Of a DNA stretch of 64,000 nucleotides, positions 23,930 to 36,543 are shown piece after piece. The position numbers and the translations under genes were made by a program. This stretch comes from Chrysoperla carnea (lineage: Eukaryota; Arthropoda; Insecta; Neuroptera; Chrysopidae), in assembly GCF_905475395.1 (NCBI RefSeq), contig NC_058337.1:104712368-104776367 (forward strand). Reading direction: 5' to 3'. Under the pieces are notes generated by a model. The model saw only the letters and a list, made by a program, of their open reading frames with translations. It did not search any database and was not told where the DNA came from. Position 1 is the stretch's first letter. Every line of letters begins with the position of its first letter.

Positions 23930-23935
23930 AATAAA
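23930..23935 (+). terminator. Polyadenylation signal for BABAM1
   Basis: AATAAA about 275 bp after the BABAM1 stop. Another AATAAA is at 24293-24298. Confidence 0.45.
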
Positions 23936-26246
23936 AGTACAAATTCAGTGAGGGTATTTAAAAATTTCTAAAAAGGAAATTCAAATTTTTATACGGACGT
24001 GACATCATAGTACGGGCTTGTCAAATTTGTTGACATACTGTATGATATTAATTACTTACATTTTATATGATATTTCATTAAATTATACTATTCTACGGCT
24101 TTTTATTAGAAAACTTAATAATAACGAGTGAAAATTCTGTGTTGTAAATTCATTTTTTTAAAGTGTAAATTATACATTGAACTGTCACAAATTGACAGAT
24201 CACGTACTTATACGTCATCAACAGAGAGCGCCAAAAAACTGCGTTTAAATATCTCAAAATTATAATGTATTTTAAATATTTTTTTACACTTAAATAAAGC
24301 ATTTTTAAGCAGTATTTATATTTTTTACTTTGTTATAACGGTGTAAACAATGAATTAAAAATATAAAAAAAAATACATTAATATTCCCTATTGCAATAAA
24401 TAAATTATCTTCAATTTAGTTTGAATTTAAATAACTTTTATTTTAACGAGAAGAATGCGATTAATCCGTTTATTAATAATTGTGTATATATATATAGTAA
24501 TCTAGTTCACTTTAATGTTTCGTTTGTAGACGATAAGTATTTTTTTCGAATTCATTAGTCATATTTTAAATTATCAAATCAATATAAAATGTAATGTTAT
24601 AAATTGAAAATATATTTTTTATTTGGATTTTTTCTGTTTGTACATTTTTTGATATTTATTCCGTTGAAAAAGGTTGAGCATATTTTGACATGGAAATTTT
24701 AATTGATTAGCGATTAATTCATAAAATGCGTGCGTAATTGGGAATTCTTACTGTATTATCTAATCGAGAATGAATAATTTGTTTTTGTAAAAAAATTTGC
24801 AGGCAAATTTTTTATCACTAGCAATTTTTTTGTTGAAAAATTTATCGGTTCGTTTTGCTTTGGTTAAAGTTTACACAGGAAAGTCGGATTAACTTTGGTG
24901 GCGGATTCTTGAATAGTATTAATTTCGAACAAAAATTACCCATGGTTTTCGATTAAGCTAAATATATTCCTGAAGATTGAAATAAAAATATTTTACATAT
25001 TCGGAAACACATGCCATTTACAAAAGCAAATGTTTTATATTCAAATTAGACGCGTGAATTGTGAATGATGTTAGTGCAAATTTTTAACTTAACTATGAAT
25101 TTCGAATAGTAGTATAATCCTCGAATTTAAAAATTTGGGAATTTCGATTATATTACATAGTGACAATGGGTGGGTACGGAGATTTTTAATTTATATGGAT
25201 TTTTATTCATTTTGTTGTAATAAATTTTAATTAGCAATAGGCTTGGTAGGAAAGGTACTATCAACAAAATTATACAGGATATTTAATTATTTTTTTTAAA
25301 GGCTAACAACGTTGGAAAGTACAGAATTTCCGATTTAATAAAAAAAAATACTGTCAATAGTTTTACTAATTCGTCCAGTTGCCTTTAAAGGTCATTTTGA
25401 AATATTAGCAATCGTAAATTCCCCAGCCATTACTTAATTACATTTGGCTAGTATTTGCGTCATTGGTATGAAGGGTTTAAAAAAAATGTTTTTATAAAAA
25501 AAACATTCTGTTCTATTCTATTCTTAAATGAGACTTTTAAGGTTCTCTAACCTTGAATACACGAGACAAAAATGTTTAAATAAATAATTAATTTATTAAA
25601 TAATAAAATTTTTCTATATGTATAAAATTAACAAAAACGCTTTACATAATTATAGCAAAAATAAATTACTCTATTAATTAATTTTAAAACAATAAAATTG
25701 GTCATTTATAATTCTATTAAAAATATAATAGACACCATAATTCCAAAAAAAATTCCACGGAATTATAAGTGTACTTACATGTCAATCTTTAAATTCTCTC
25801 TCAAAGGTGTAATTTAAGAAATTGACTTGAAAAATTTAGTATTTTTCGATTTGATTACGTTAAGTATCAAAATGTATATCATACATTACGTATTAATAAA
25901 TAAGAACAGAAAAATCTGTTTACCATCAACTGAAATCTTATCAGTTTTCCAAAACCAGTCTTGTGAATAATATCACAATTTTCTTTAAACTAACGACAGT
26001 TTGAATAATTCTGCCATAATTTTAAGGTACATTAAGCGCATTTTTATAATATCGGCAAAAGCAAAAAATACTTCTGCCGTTTGGACTATAAGTATTCGAT
26101 GACTTCTTCTATGAGAAAATTAATTTCCTTTTTAAAATAATGTATGCGGATCTTTTACGCAATGAAGAAATTTCCTCATTGTGATCAGCTTTTGATTCTG
26201 ATCTCTGGTCCATGCGGAATTTATGCACCAACTTTTAATAATTAAT
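23936..26246. other. AT-rich interval between BABAM1 and the three-finger ZAD gene
   Basis: The two flanking genes converge here. I see only AT-rich sequence, short A/T runs, and a TATACAGGATATTTAA-type terminus at about 25272 that could be a DNA-element end. There is no open frame worth reporting. Confidence 0.6.
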
Positions 26247-28749
26247 TTAATTAGTTTGTGTTAGCTGTGCACGACATCGTTTATGTGCTGCTAATTTATC
26301 TTTACGATTGAATTTTTTATGACATTTTTCACATTCAAAAGGTAACTCTCCAGTATGAACTAGTCGATGGCGGTTTAAATTTGATGTATGTGCAAATTTC
26401 TTATGACACACATCACAAGAAAATGGCTGTTCGCCGGTATGTTTTCGCAAATGCTTATTAAAATCACCACGATGTGTAAATTTTTTTTCACAAAATTGAC
26501 ATTGAATAATTTTTGTTCTCTTTAATATTTTCATGGGTATTCCACCAGATGCGATTGATGTTGATGTTGATGGTAAATTTGTTTCTTCACTACTATTTGA
26601 TGATGATAGACTAGAAGTTGATTTTTGCGATGATGTAGAAGGGAGTGGTGCTTCTTGAGATGTTGTCGAATCTTCTGGTTCATTTTTAATGAATAATAAA
26701 TTTTCTGATGACGATTTATCCATTTCATCATCCAGTTCTGTTTTTATTTCTGTCTGTTGAATCATTATGTTGATTTGTTGATTGCTACGATGTAAATCTT
26801 TTAAGTACAATTGACCGTGATAATAGTCTTTAACTAATTTATAGTATGTGTCTAATCGTGATATGCACAATTCGCAAACTGATGTTGGTAAAGTATCGTG
26901 TTTTTTAACCTGGAGAAAAAAGGAAATTTTTTTAATTTAAAAAAATGCATCATTATTCTTAAAAGTAATATTTGATTTAACTTAATGGGGATATACCCTA
27001 CTACTCATATAAAAATGATTCATCGATTTTTAATTTTGATTTTTGTAAAGTCATTCTTTGCAACATGAATCGAAATACTGGGAATTTTATGATTGTTTTT
27101 AGAACGTGATAACCTTTTATGTGCTATAGAATTGACTTCACAATTTTTTATCGGGAATTTTTTAATTCGGTAATTGTGCGTTTGTACTTTGAGTATTATA
27201 AAAGTTTGATTTCTAGACGTTGCTACACCAACTTACACCAAGGGTGTTGTGTCGGTTGCCTAAGTATATAGACTTTGGAGGCGATTGTATATCTTACGTA
27301 ATCGTGTATTTATTTAGTAAAGTATATTCTTTTTAGCGCGTTGTTTATATCTTGGAAATGTTTTACATTAGAATTGTGTAAGTATCCAAAAAATTCGTAA
27401 TCTGGTCACAATGTATAATTTATTCAAATTTAATTTGATAATAGTAATATTAGTTCTGTGTATGTTAAAAAGTGTACTAAATAATTTGGGTCTTAAATAG
27501 AATTTTGCCCTAGGCAATCTTCTTAATATTTAAAAAATTAGGAAAAAGACATTATTTAGAAAAAAATTCCCTTAAATTTAGTGAAATGTTACCGATCAAC
27601 TCTGCTTCCCCTCGATATTTTTTGAAAAATATCGATATTTTTTTAAACAAATATTTTAATAAAAATAAAAATTTGGTCTGAATCTAGAGGATAAAATAAA
27701 ATTCTGGCCTAAATCTCTCAACAAGAAGTGATACTTTATAATACCTAGAATTTGTTTTGTCTTTATGGATTTTCTCGAAAATAAATCTAAATTATATGTT
27801 TACCTAAAGTTGCAATACTATCAATAATCCATGCGAATGAATAAATCCAAGAAATAATCACTTGTTCTAAGATCTAATTCTACCATCGTGTGAAGATAAT
27901 TAAAAAAAAATTAATGAATATAATTTAATTTATGTACACTCTGCGTCACAAAACCTGTGCAGATTTGGTGACGCAGAGATACTTTTCAACATTCATTCGA
28001 ATCTTAAGAGATTCAATAAAGTTTGAGTATCTGTTTAGCATGTAATTTGTCGAAAAATATGTTTACGAAAGCAATACTAACGTTGTGGGATCGAATCTAG
28101 CTAGTGCAAGGATGCTTTATTTTAATAAACAAAAGATAAATTTCTCTTTTCAACATTCATTTTATCTTTTTAGAGGCCGAAAGACATTAACAGATGTATC
28201 CGTTTTATTAGTATCTGAATATCTAGTTATTTTTAAAATGAATCGATATGAGTTTAAAACTGTTACATAATGTATTATGTACGCAGGTAAAAACGATAAT
28301 TTACGGAAGATATATATCGATTCGAAATTATTCAAAAACTTTAATATTAAATCAATTAGATACATTGTTAAGTTTCTATATATACATATACAATAAAAAA
28401 ACACAATTAGCTTGAATGAAAACAACAAATTTTTCGCTCTCTCAAATCGTATAAAATTCAAATAAATTCTTAACATCGATAACAATGAAAAAAACAAATT
28501 TGTATACAATTATGTAACAAATTTAAAGAAGATAAATAAAATTTAAAAAGAGCAGTTAATCAAAGATTCACTTTTACCGAAAAAAAAAAATTTATTTTTA
28601 AAACTTACAGAAATTTTAAAACAATGCAGTAATTTCGGTTGTAAATTCCTTTGTAATCCTTCGTAACTGAACACTTGTATTAAACGTATTTTTGGCGATG
28701 GTAAATATGCACAAATTCGACAACGATCATTTGTATTCAAGTAAATCAT
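26247..28749 (-). CDS. ZAD-C2H2 zinc-finger transcription factor, three fingers (267 aa, 2 exons)
   Basis: Exon 1 is 28749-28609 and exon 2 is 26909-26247, joined phase 0 by donor GTAAGT and acceptor CTCCAG. The ZAD zinc-binding cysteines straddle the intron: CRIC at residues 10-13 and CELC at 59-62. The middle is acidic and Ser/Thr-rich, with two SUMO-consensus sites (IKTE, IKNE). Three C2H2 fingers with TGEQPF/TGELPF linkers follow from about residue 184: CQFCEKKF..H, CDVCHKKF..H and CEKCHKKF. The third ends HKRC rather than H-x3-5-H, so its last ligand is a cysteine. ZAD proteins are insect nuclear DNA-binding factors that dimerise through the ZAD; the target genes cannot be inferred. The 1.7-kb intron is non-coding. 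Confidence 0.9.
26910..28608 (-). other. Intron of the three-finger ZAD gene
   Basis: This is 1.7 kb of AT-rich sequence. At about 28080-28115 a box-B-like GTGGGATCGAATCTAG is followed by CTAGTGCAAGG, which suggests a decayed tRNA-derived SINE head. No exon is apparent. Confidence 0.5.
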
Positions 28750-29229
28750 TCTGAATGATTTTGATTTGACTATAAAAATATATTTATATTCAACAACACA
28801 AATTATTTAAATAAAATAATAACAAACACTTCAATTGTATATGTCCGTATCCGACAACAATTTATGAATGAGTAACATAAAATTGGAAACCACGCTTGTA
28901 TAAATTGAGGGAGTCTCAGATAAAAAACAACAAATTCTGTGCGCGGGTACTCCTCTTTTTTCATAATACGCGGAATAATGGTTATTGACTGCTTGTGTTG
29001 ATTTTCATGTTGATTACTTGATAACATAAGTTGTATGCTATGATGATCTTTCACTGGAACTGCTTTTGTGTATGCATATTTGAAAGTGTATACAAACTGA
29101 TAGTCGGGGAATTACATGTTTTGGTGTTCCCCGTTTACAAGAGAACTTCTTAAGATAACAAGTATATCAGCCGAGCTTACATTCATTTAATTTTAATGTG
29201 ATCGCAAACATTTTAAATTGTCCCAAAAA

Positions 29230-29640
29230 GAGAAAAGTGCAACCTCTGATGTGTTAGAGGCATAGACAGACCTAAGCTAGATGTAAGTAGAAGTATTAAT
29301 AGAGGCGTTGGAGCTAGTTTCGAAATGATTCACAACGTTGCTGGAATCGACACGAGCCTTATACCATATTGTCAGTGGAAAGAATTATTAGAGTTCTGGG
29401 TAAAAACTAAAAAAGTCAGCTTGGTATGGGTACCAGTTTAGGCAAACTCGAGAGCAACGAAACTGCCGCACTCTTATGTTAGAGACCGAAATCGTATCTA
29501 GGAATTACTAGAAGGCAGTTGGATGGATTGGATGGGAGTGCTTTATGGTGACTTGTTGACTGGAGAACTGCTCGACACACCTGGATCTCGAAGGCGTTAC
29601 GAAACGCCCTTTACCTTCTAACAGAATGCACTGGCAAAGT
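29230..29640 (+). mobile_element. Possible LINE RNase H relic
   Basis: A + strand frame reads ..FWVKTKKVSLVWVPV followed by residues that suggest the 'VWVPGHxGIxGNExAD' motif of the RNase H domain found in I/R1-like LINEs. It is heavily decayed, with several stops. The base composition is less AT-rich than the surroundings, as seen for LINE coding sequence. No target duplications were seen. Confidence 0.4.
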
Positions 29641-29667
29641 AAGAAAAAGGTTCAATCTTTCAACTTG

Positions 29668-29910
29668 AGCTCATTTATGAAATTAAACTCATTTTTTACG
29701 TCCTGAGCATGCTATATAAAAAGCTTGATATATCTATCTCTATTTGTTTTTAACAGGCAAACGGAAGTGGTCTAATTATAGTGATTTTATGAACACTTTT
29801 ACAAAATTTTTGTTCATATCATCAATATTTCTAAGCGTTACAAACTTGGGACTAAAATTATTATACCTTGATATATATTTCATATATACAGGGTATAAAA
29901 ATATACAATA
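29668..29910 (-). repeat. Interspersed family A, copy 3 (partial)
   Basis: This reverse-oriented fragment runs from the GCTCATTTATGAA block to the terminal TATTTCATATATACAGGGTA. It keeps the TTACGTCCTGAGCA, GATTTTATGAACAC and AGCGTTACAAACTTGGGACT blocks. The half carrying the GTAAACA dyad is missing. Confidence 0.8.
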
Positions 29911-31769
29911 AATATTGAAATTTATAATGTTATATAACAGTTATGAAAAATTAGCAAACATATAAGCGCAGCTTTAGTAAAATAGATCCGATACCTTAGG
30001 TGACCTTTAATTTGTGATTCGCTCACAATTATAGTGTAATAATTATAAAATGAATACGTAATTGATAATAAAAACAACATTCGTTTACAAGGTGGATTAG
30101 ATAAAAAATAAATAAAAATTTTCTATAAAATTTCCAATTTTTTTATCAGTAAATAATGACTCATAAAATTTATATCCGCCTTTTATTTTCCGGATTTTTG
30201 TATTAATTAATTCAAAGTAAACATTTTGAAAGTTTGTACAAATAATAATGTCAATTATTAATTAAAATTAAATACCTATTCGATAGAAATTTGTTCATCA
30301 TAGTTAAGAACATTAAAATACTTAGAAATAAAAGACACTAATAAATTGTAGTTTAAAAATAATCGATGTCTCAAATCATTAAAAAATTTCAAAAGAATGA
30401 CTTAACGTTAATCAAATAACATTGGAATATTTTACTTTTTGCGGTATCATCAGTCATTGTTATAGCTATAGGCAATATGCGACAAAATTGTTTGTCCTAT
30501 CGTTAGTTGGAATTTCCATGAATTCAACATGGCTACCACTTGCCTATTCATTGATTTGTCCTTTCTGCATTTGGAATTTCCATGAAGTTGACGTGATGAT
30601 AACTTGTCCATTAATTGGATTTTTTTTCTATAATAACAAATAGCACCTTTTATATGCACGATATGTCAAAAAATTTAAATCTTATTTCTCCAACATATTT
30701 AACCTATTAATTAGATGTCCTTTTCATATATGTAAAACTCCTATATGGTCAGTTTCTATAAGTGGAAAGAGTCCCGACCGAAAATGCAACAGATATTTCT
30801 TGTACTCTCTATCGTAGAAGTAACAAAGCTTGCTCTGCGCATCTGCTACTTTCATTTTTGCTTATTTTGTAGAATTGTCAAGTTGACAATCATGCGCGTC
30901 GAGATCAAAGTTTCGTGGAGGATGCACCGTATTGTTGAGACATTCTGTTCCATGCCAACTGGCCATATAGGACTATATGATCCTTGCCTTCTGAAAAAAA
31001 CTGAAAGTATTAATAGAAAATTGTTGAAATCTGTTTGAAAATGAGAGTAATTACTAATTACAGGGTCCATCTATTTTATTTTATCCGTGTAAATTAGTCC
31101 ATAGACCATACCCATCACCGAAATAAACATAAAATACTAATAATTGGTGGGCCGGAGTAAAATTAGGGAATGAAAGATTTTTTTTAGTGTATCCAGCGAA
31201 GCACGCAGGTAACAGGTAGTTACAAACAAATATATAGGGTACGAAATAATTTTGAATCCATTTTTATTTGACCACTCCATATACAAATATTTCCGAAATG
31301 ATCAATTCATAGTAATAAATGAATAGCTTAGAATATTTGTGTTATTATGCTATAATATGCTGTGGATCAACTTATTGACGTCATGGAATGTCGTCATGAT
31401 TTATTTACCGAGAATTCACGATCATTGATAGTGAACTATGTAATAGTCCACGAATCCAAATGATCTATTAATGTATCAAGTGATTTTAAATAAATGATAC
31501 ATACCACCGTGTTGCAATAATCTATTGTTGAAAAGAAAAACTACAAGTTTGCATAGTCCTTGGGAAACACAAAGACATTGATAATTTCGCATGTGTTTTG
31601 GAACGGCTGTTATACTTGACATCTAGAAATGGTACAAATTTGTTAATCAGATCTTGAGTAAATTTACAAAATTCGAAATATAAGACATTATATTTTAAGC
31701 AATTCTTAGAGAATTTTGTGTGGCTCTAGACCGAAAATGTTCAAAGTTTCTTTTTTTTACAAATATATC

Positions 31770-32085
31770 AAACGTAGGACCCATCTTGTAAACCGTTAGA
31801 GATAGAACAAAAGTTTAATTATAAAAAATTTTGCTTATAAAAAAATAAACATCTTTTGCTTGAAACATTTTTTCGTAAACGTCATCGTTTTCCCGTGAGG
31901 GCGCAAATAAGGACAAAAGGTAGGTGTCCATTTTCTCCAAAACTATAAAAGATAAAAGCCGCCGAAAGGCTGCCATAATTTTGTTGGTTTTTTAAACTCT
32001 TCTTAACACTAATATTATAAACACTTTCTATACAGAGTATTTTAACAGTAAACTCAGTCAATTGTTTGTTTTTCACTTGTTTTTT
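31770..32085 (+). repeat. Interspersed family A, copy 4 (partial)
   Basis: It starts at GGACCCATCTTGTAAACCGT and runs to CTCAGTCAATTGTTTG. The left half is missing. The dyad region is altered (GTAAACGTCATCGTTTTC), which suggests age. Confidence 0.8.
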
Positions 32086-32963
32086 AAATAATTTTAAGAA
32101 GTTTACAAATCGGAAGTAGAACTGTGGGTTAAAAAAAGTCAAATATCAGATTTATATTAAATCCCTGTTTGGGCCATAATTCAGATCATCATTGCAGTAA
32201 AAGTGATTTAAATTTTTGAAAACTTGCAACATAATCCAGCTTTTCTATAATCTCTCGGTAGGCATTAAATTAAATCTTTATTCTTAAGAAATAAAAAAAA
32301 ACTATTTCTTGGAATTATTATGTATTATAGAAAATTTTATTATTATTTTTTTGTTAAATTGTTGTTTTATAAAAAATGATGCTTCTTTGGTAGTTTGGAA
32401 AATTATATTCATTCACAAAAAAATGATTATGAAAATTACTACTTCCTATAGTTTTCAAATAAAAATTAGCGGAAATTTATCTTAAATTAAATTTTTTAGA
32501 TGAATGGAATTTTCAAAATCTGAATCATAATTATATATCCTTATCATAAAATGGGGGATTTTATGTTATTAAGAAAAAAATTGGTTTTTGATTACTTGGA
32601 ACTGAAATCACTTTTCAAAAAGTATATAACTTCGATAAGAGACTAAAAAATATTTATCATATGAAATATATGTTTGATCTTAGATGAAGGATCCTATCAA
32701 TAAATTTCTCTACATGTAGAATTTTCTAAACCTTTAATTACGGAACTAAGCTTTTCAAATTAAATGATAAGAAAAAAATTACTATTGCTGTATAATAACC
32801 GTTCGTATAAAGGGCTAAACCTCTAATCACAATATTTTCTTTTGGAATATGTCTTTTGAAATCTATACCAGTTGGAAAAACATACAAAATTGGAATGAAA
32901 GCTATTGTGAAATCATTTATAATATATGTATAATCTGTGAGTCTATGTGATTAAAAACACACG

Positions 32964-33031
32964 AGTTGAAACATTCTAAGTGTTATTATTATAACATTAC
33001 ATGTGATGAGTACACTTAGAATGTTTTAACT
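32964..33031. repeat. Short inverted repeat, 20-bp arms
   Basis: AGTTGAAACATTCTAAGTGT at 32964-32983 pairs with ACACTTAGAATGTTTTAACT at 33012-33031, with one mismatch and a 28-bp loop. It may be a MITE terminus pair or a hairpin. Confidence 0.7.
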
Positions 33032-33179
33032 GGTGCAGTTTTAATTTAAAGGCACTAAGCCCACAAATTCGTATTTTTAAGCTATGGAATGTCAAAATTG
33101 AGACAGTCTATATCACACCTGTTTGAAAGCGTATATTTGGCGTAATATTCAGCTGAAGAGAAAAATCTTTCTGACGTAC

Positions 33180-33365
33180 TTAAACTTTCCTTTTATAACT
33201 TTTGGTTTAAAAAGCCCCTACGGACCCATGACGCAATTCACCTTAGTTGCTCATTTACGAACTCAAAGTGAACACGCTATATAAATTTTAGATCGATATC
33301 TCATCCCATGTACCTTTTGTGTACCATCCATTTTTCTAAGCGTTACAAACTTAGGATTTAAAACA
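33180..33365 (-). repeat. Interspersed family A, copy 5 (partial, old)
   Basis: The reverse-oriented blocks CTACGGACCCATGACGCAAT, TTGCTCATTTACGAACT and AAGCGTTACAAACTTAGGA identify it. Both ends and the CCGT tract are lost. Confidence 0.7.
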
Positions 33366-34411
33366 AGTAAAGGACAATTTGAATCAATTAGAAAATTAGA
33401 TATTATGTTAATATACTTTTGATATTGAACCCTGATTGCGTAAAACCGATGCACTTATTATTATTTACGTTTTTTTTTTCTTAATATTATTTTTTAGAAA
33501 TTTAAGACCGCAAATTAACAAACAAAATGATTGTTTTTCTTAGCCCATGGAAAAGTTTATTAAATAATTTTAAAATTGATAAAACAATCTATTTTGCGTA
33601 TAAACAAATTTTTTATTTATCAAAATTGCATGGTTTTATTCACAAATTACATCTGAATTTTATTATCAAAACAAAATATTTATTTATTTATTTAATTCAT
33701 AATATTTTGATAACGATTTTTAATAACTACACTCATCGGCACAGAATTTCGACCAAATAGAATTATCAAAAAATTAATATAAGTTCAAATACCTGTACCT
33801 AGATGCGCAAAAAATCGTTCTTAATGTATATACCTCATTCAGTAGCACAAAAGTGAATATCCTATAACGCTATGAGCCGAGCATTGAAAATCTAGGCTAT
33901 GCGCTGAGTGGAAAAATTATTATGCATCATAATCTATCTATATTACCATTGCGGATTGCCAACTTGTTTTTTTGCTATCGTATGAGAATTTTGAGTGAGT
34001 TATTTTAACTGTTAACCCGAAATTGACACTTTTGACTTTACCACTCGTTATTTCGACGCGACGCTAAGCGGTAGAGGATAATGATTAATTTTGAGTTTTC
34101 AGCCATATTTTCAAATTTTGAAATTTTTACCTATCTGAAATTAAACGATTTTTTTTGATAATTCTATGTGATTGAAATTCTGTTCCGGTAAGTATATCTA
34201 TATCAAAATTGATTTTTGTATTGCAAAAATTTTTGTAGTTTTTCTTTTTTGTTACATCTAAACAATAGATAGATTAATGGAAAATTTGAATAATCCCCGC
34301 AAAGTAAATTCCAAAATCTTTTACTCGATGTTAAAAATTTAATTTTGTCTTCCAAGAATTTTACTTTAACAAATTAATTCCGTATAAAAATTTTGTATAT
34401 ATTTCCTGAAT

Positions 34412-36045
34412 TCTTTTTATACCCTGTATATATGAAATATACTGGGTGTTCCAAACCACCCGTCCAGGCTGATTATTCTGAATAGTTTTCAAAAAAAATT
34501 GAAACGAAAAAACACGTATCAAATATTTTTTGAAACTCTATCTAACCATACCAAAAACACCCTCCACCCTCAACCCCTGTTAGGGGTAGGGGGTGTAACT
34601 TGAAAAAATCAAATGGTAACCCCTATTTTTTTCTGCAGATTTGAATTCTTCAGAAGAAAAGACAAACATTTTGTCTAAGAAATTTTTCCCGATTTTCGGT
34701 AGATCACGCTACAATCGACAAAAATCGTTCTTTTAGATTTGGCATTAGAATTGCAGTTCAAGTGAAGGCGAGAAAAGTTTTTTGAGGCGAGAATAGTTAT
34801 TTTCAATTTTGTTTTTGTTTTTTTGAAGAAAAGACTATTCTGTTTTGTTTTTCATATTTTATTATGATTTAGAAAAATTATTTTTGTAAAAATGTTTTTT
34901 TTTATTTTGGAAAGTCTGAAAAAAATTAAATCTAAAATGATTCATATCTAATTCTTTCTAAGAGCTTTATTTAGTATCCTCCCAATTGTCTAGTGGTTTA
35001 CCTCAATTACCGCAATTCGACATTTTCGCTTCTCTTTTATTTTCGTTGAATTTCTAACTTTTGTGTTGCTTTTGTTTTGTTTTTGTTTTGGTTCTGTGTG
35101 TTTGTGTTTTTATTTTTTTTTACTTTTTCGTTTTGATTTTTGTCATTGAACGGCGCAATTCTTATGCCAAATCTAAAAGAACGATTTTTGTCGATTGTAG
35201 CGCGATCTACCGAAAATCGGGAAAAATTTCTTAGACAAAATGTTTGTCTTTTCTTTTGAAGAATCCAAATCTGCAGAAAAAAATAGGGGTTTCCATTTGA
35301 TTTTTTCAAGTTACACCCTCTACCCCTAACAGGGGTTGAGGGTGGAGGGTGTTTTTGGTATGGTTAGATAGAGTTTCAAAAAATATTTGATACGTGTTTT
35401 TTCGTTTCAATTTTTTTTAAAAACTATTCAGAATAATCAGCCTGGACGGGTGGTTTGGAACACCCAGTATATCAAGTTATATTAATGATATTAATTTTAG
35501 TCTCAAGTTTGTAACAAAATTTTGATAAAGGTGTTCGTAAAATCACCTAATTAGTCCATTTCCGTATACCCGTCCAACGGTCCGCCCGTCATTACAATAA
35601 CTCAAAAACGAAAAGAGGTCAAGCTGAAAACTTTATACCGTGCTCAGAACGTAAAAGGTGATCTTGGGTGTCTTTGGATCTTTTGTTTGAAACATTTTTC
35701 GTTAATATCAAAGTTTTCCCGTGAGAAAACAAATTAGGCTAAAATTTTGGTGTCCATTTTTTCCATAAATTTAAAAGATAGAGAGTTGAAATTTGTAGGT
35801 AGCTCCAAATAGTGAGTCTTGTGAAAGGTTTTTGAAAAACAAAACAAAAGTTTTCTATAAAATACTCCGAAAAATTTTCGAAATTCTCAAAACTAGAACA
35901 AATGGAAGCCGGAAGAACGTCATCAATGTGTTGGTTTTTTATCTTTTCTAATTTATTTAAAATAATGCAACCACTGATATTAACATTGTCTATACAGAGT
36001 ATTTCTATAGTTAACTCAATCAATTGTTTATTTTCATTGTTTCGT
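34412..36045 (+). repeat. Interspersed family A, copy 6, split by a fold-back element
   Basis: Family A sequence starts at TATACCCTGTATATATGAAA (34419), is interrupted at ATATA (34441) and resumes at TATATC (35468). It continues through TAGTCTCAAGTTTGTAAC, the CCGTCC tract and the AACTCAATCAATTGTTT end near 36030. The interruption is the 1,026-bp element at 34442-35467, so the fold-back element is younger than this copy. Confidence 0.85.
34442..35467. mobile_element. Fold-back DNA element, 1,026 bp with ~310-bp inverted arms
   Basis: The left end CTGGGTGTTCCAAACCACCC and the right end form an inverted repeat that continues for roughly 310 bp (34442-34752 against 35157-35467). The arms include the CACCCTCAACCCC/GGGGTTGAGGGTG and CCGATTTTCGGTAG/CTACCGAAAATCGG blocks, with only scattered differences. 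The ~400-bp centre is T-rich and non-coding. Flanks are TA (or TATA) on each side, compatible with a Tc1/mariner-like TA target. It has no transposase. A transcript crossing it would form a very long hairpin. Confidence 0.9.
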
Positions 36046-36543
36046 TTTTAATAATATATTTTATTTTATTTTATTTTTTTAATCGATTCTTGTATTTTTT
36101 ATATTTTTATCAGTTTACATTGCGAAAAATTTTAGTTATTAAAATGTCCAAAAGCCTAGTCCTTAAGGTGAAAGAATCCTTTAACAAATTAAAAATGGGC
36201 ATAATATTACGTGCATGCGCTTCGATTTCCATAACAATGCACACTTATTCATATTGTTGTATAAGAAAACCATAGACCTTTAGAAGAGCTTCTTTTCAGA
36301 GACTTATGAAATATGTAATTGACACATGTCATGGTTTATTTACAAACAAATGCATTTGACGTTTATGGCCAAAAAAAGTTTTTATGAACATTGATTGCGT
36401 TTGCAAAAAGAAATGTGAATATTTTTTGGAGTGAAAACTTAATTCAGTTAATCAAAACATTATGTCAGATGATTTGAAAGTGAATTCAGTTGTATTTCTA
36501 TGATTAATTGCATTAAAAAATTGCGACGTAAAATGCTTAAAAA

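Larger units (their letters stand above)
28750..36543. other. Repeat-dense interval between two divergent ZAD genes
   Basis: Both ZAD genes start at the edges and read outward. The interior holds a possible LINE RNase H relic (29230-29640), family A copies 3 to 6 (29668, 31770, 33180, 34412), a 20-bp inverted repeat (32964-33031) and a fold-back element (34442-35467). I find no convincing gene; open frames such as those near 30.4-31.0 kb have no splice or homology support. Confidence 0.65.

Noticed and set aside
30422-31070. Open frames on both strands
   Set aside because: They contain internal repeats (TTGGAATTTCCATGAA twice) and no homology; probably repeat sequence.
35037-35309. 90-aa minus-strand frame
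   Set aside because: Lies across the centre and right arm of the fold-back element and is low-complexity Lys/Asn-rich.
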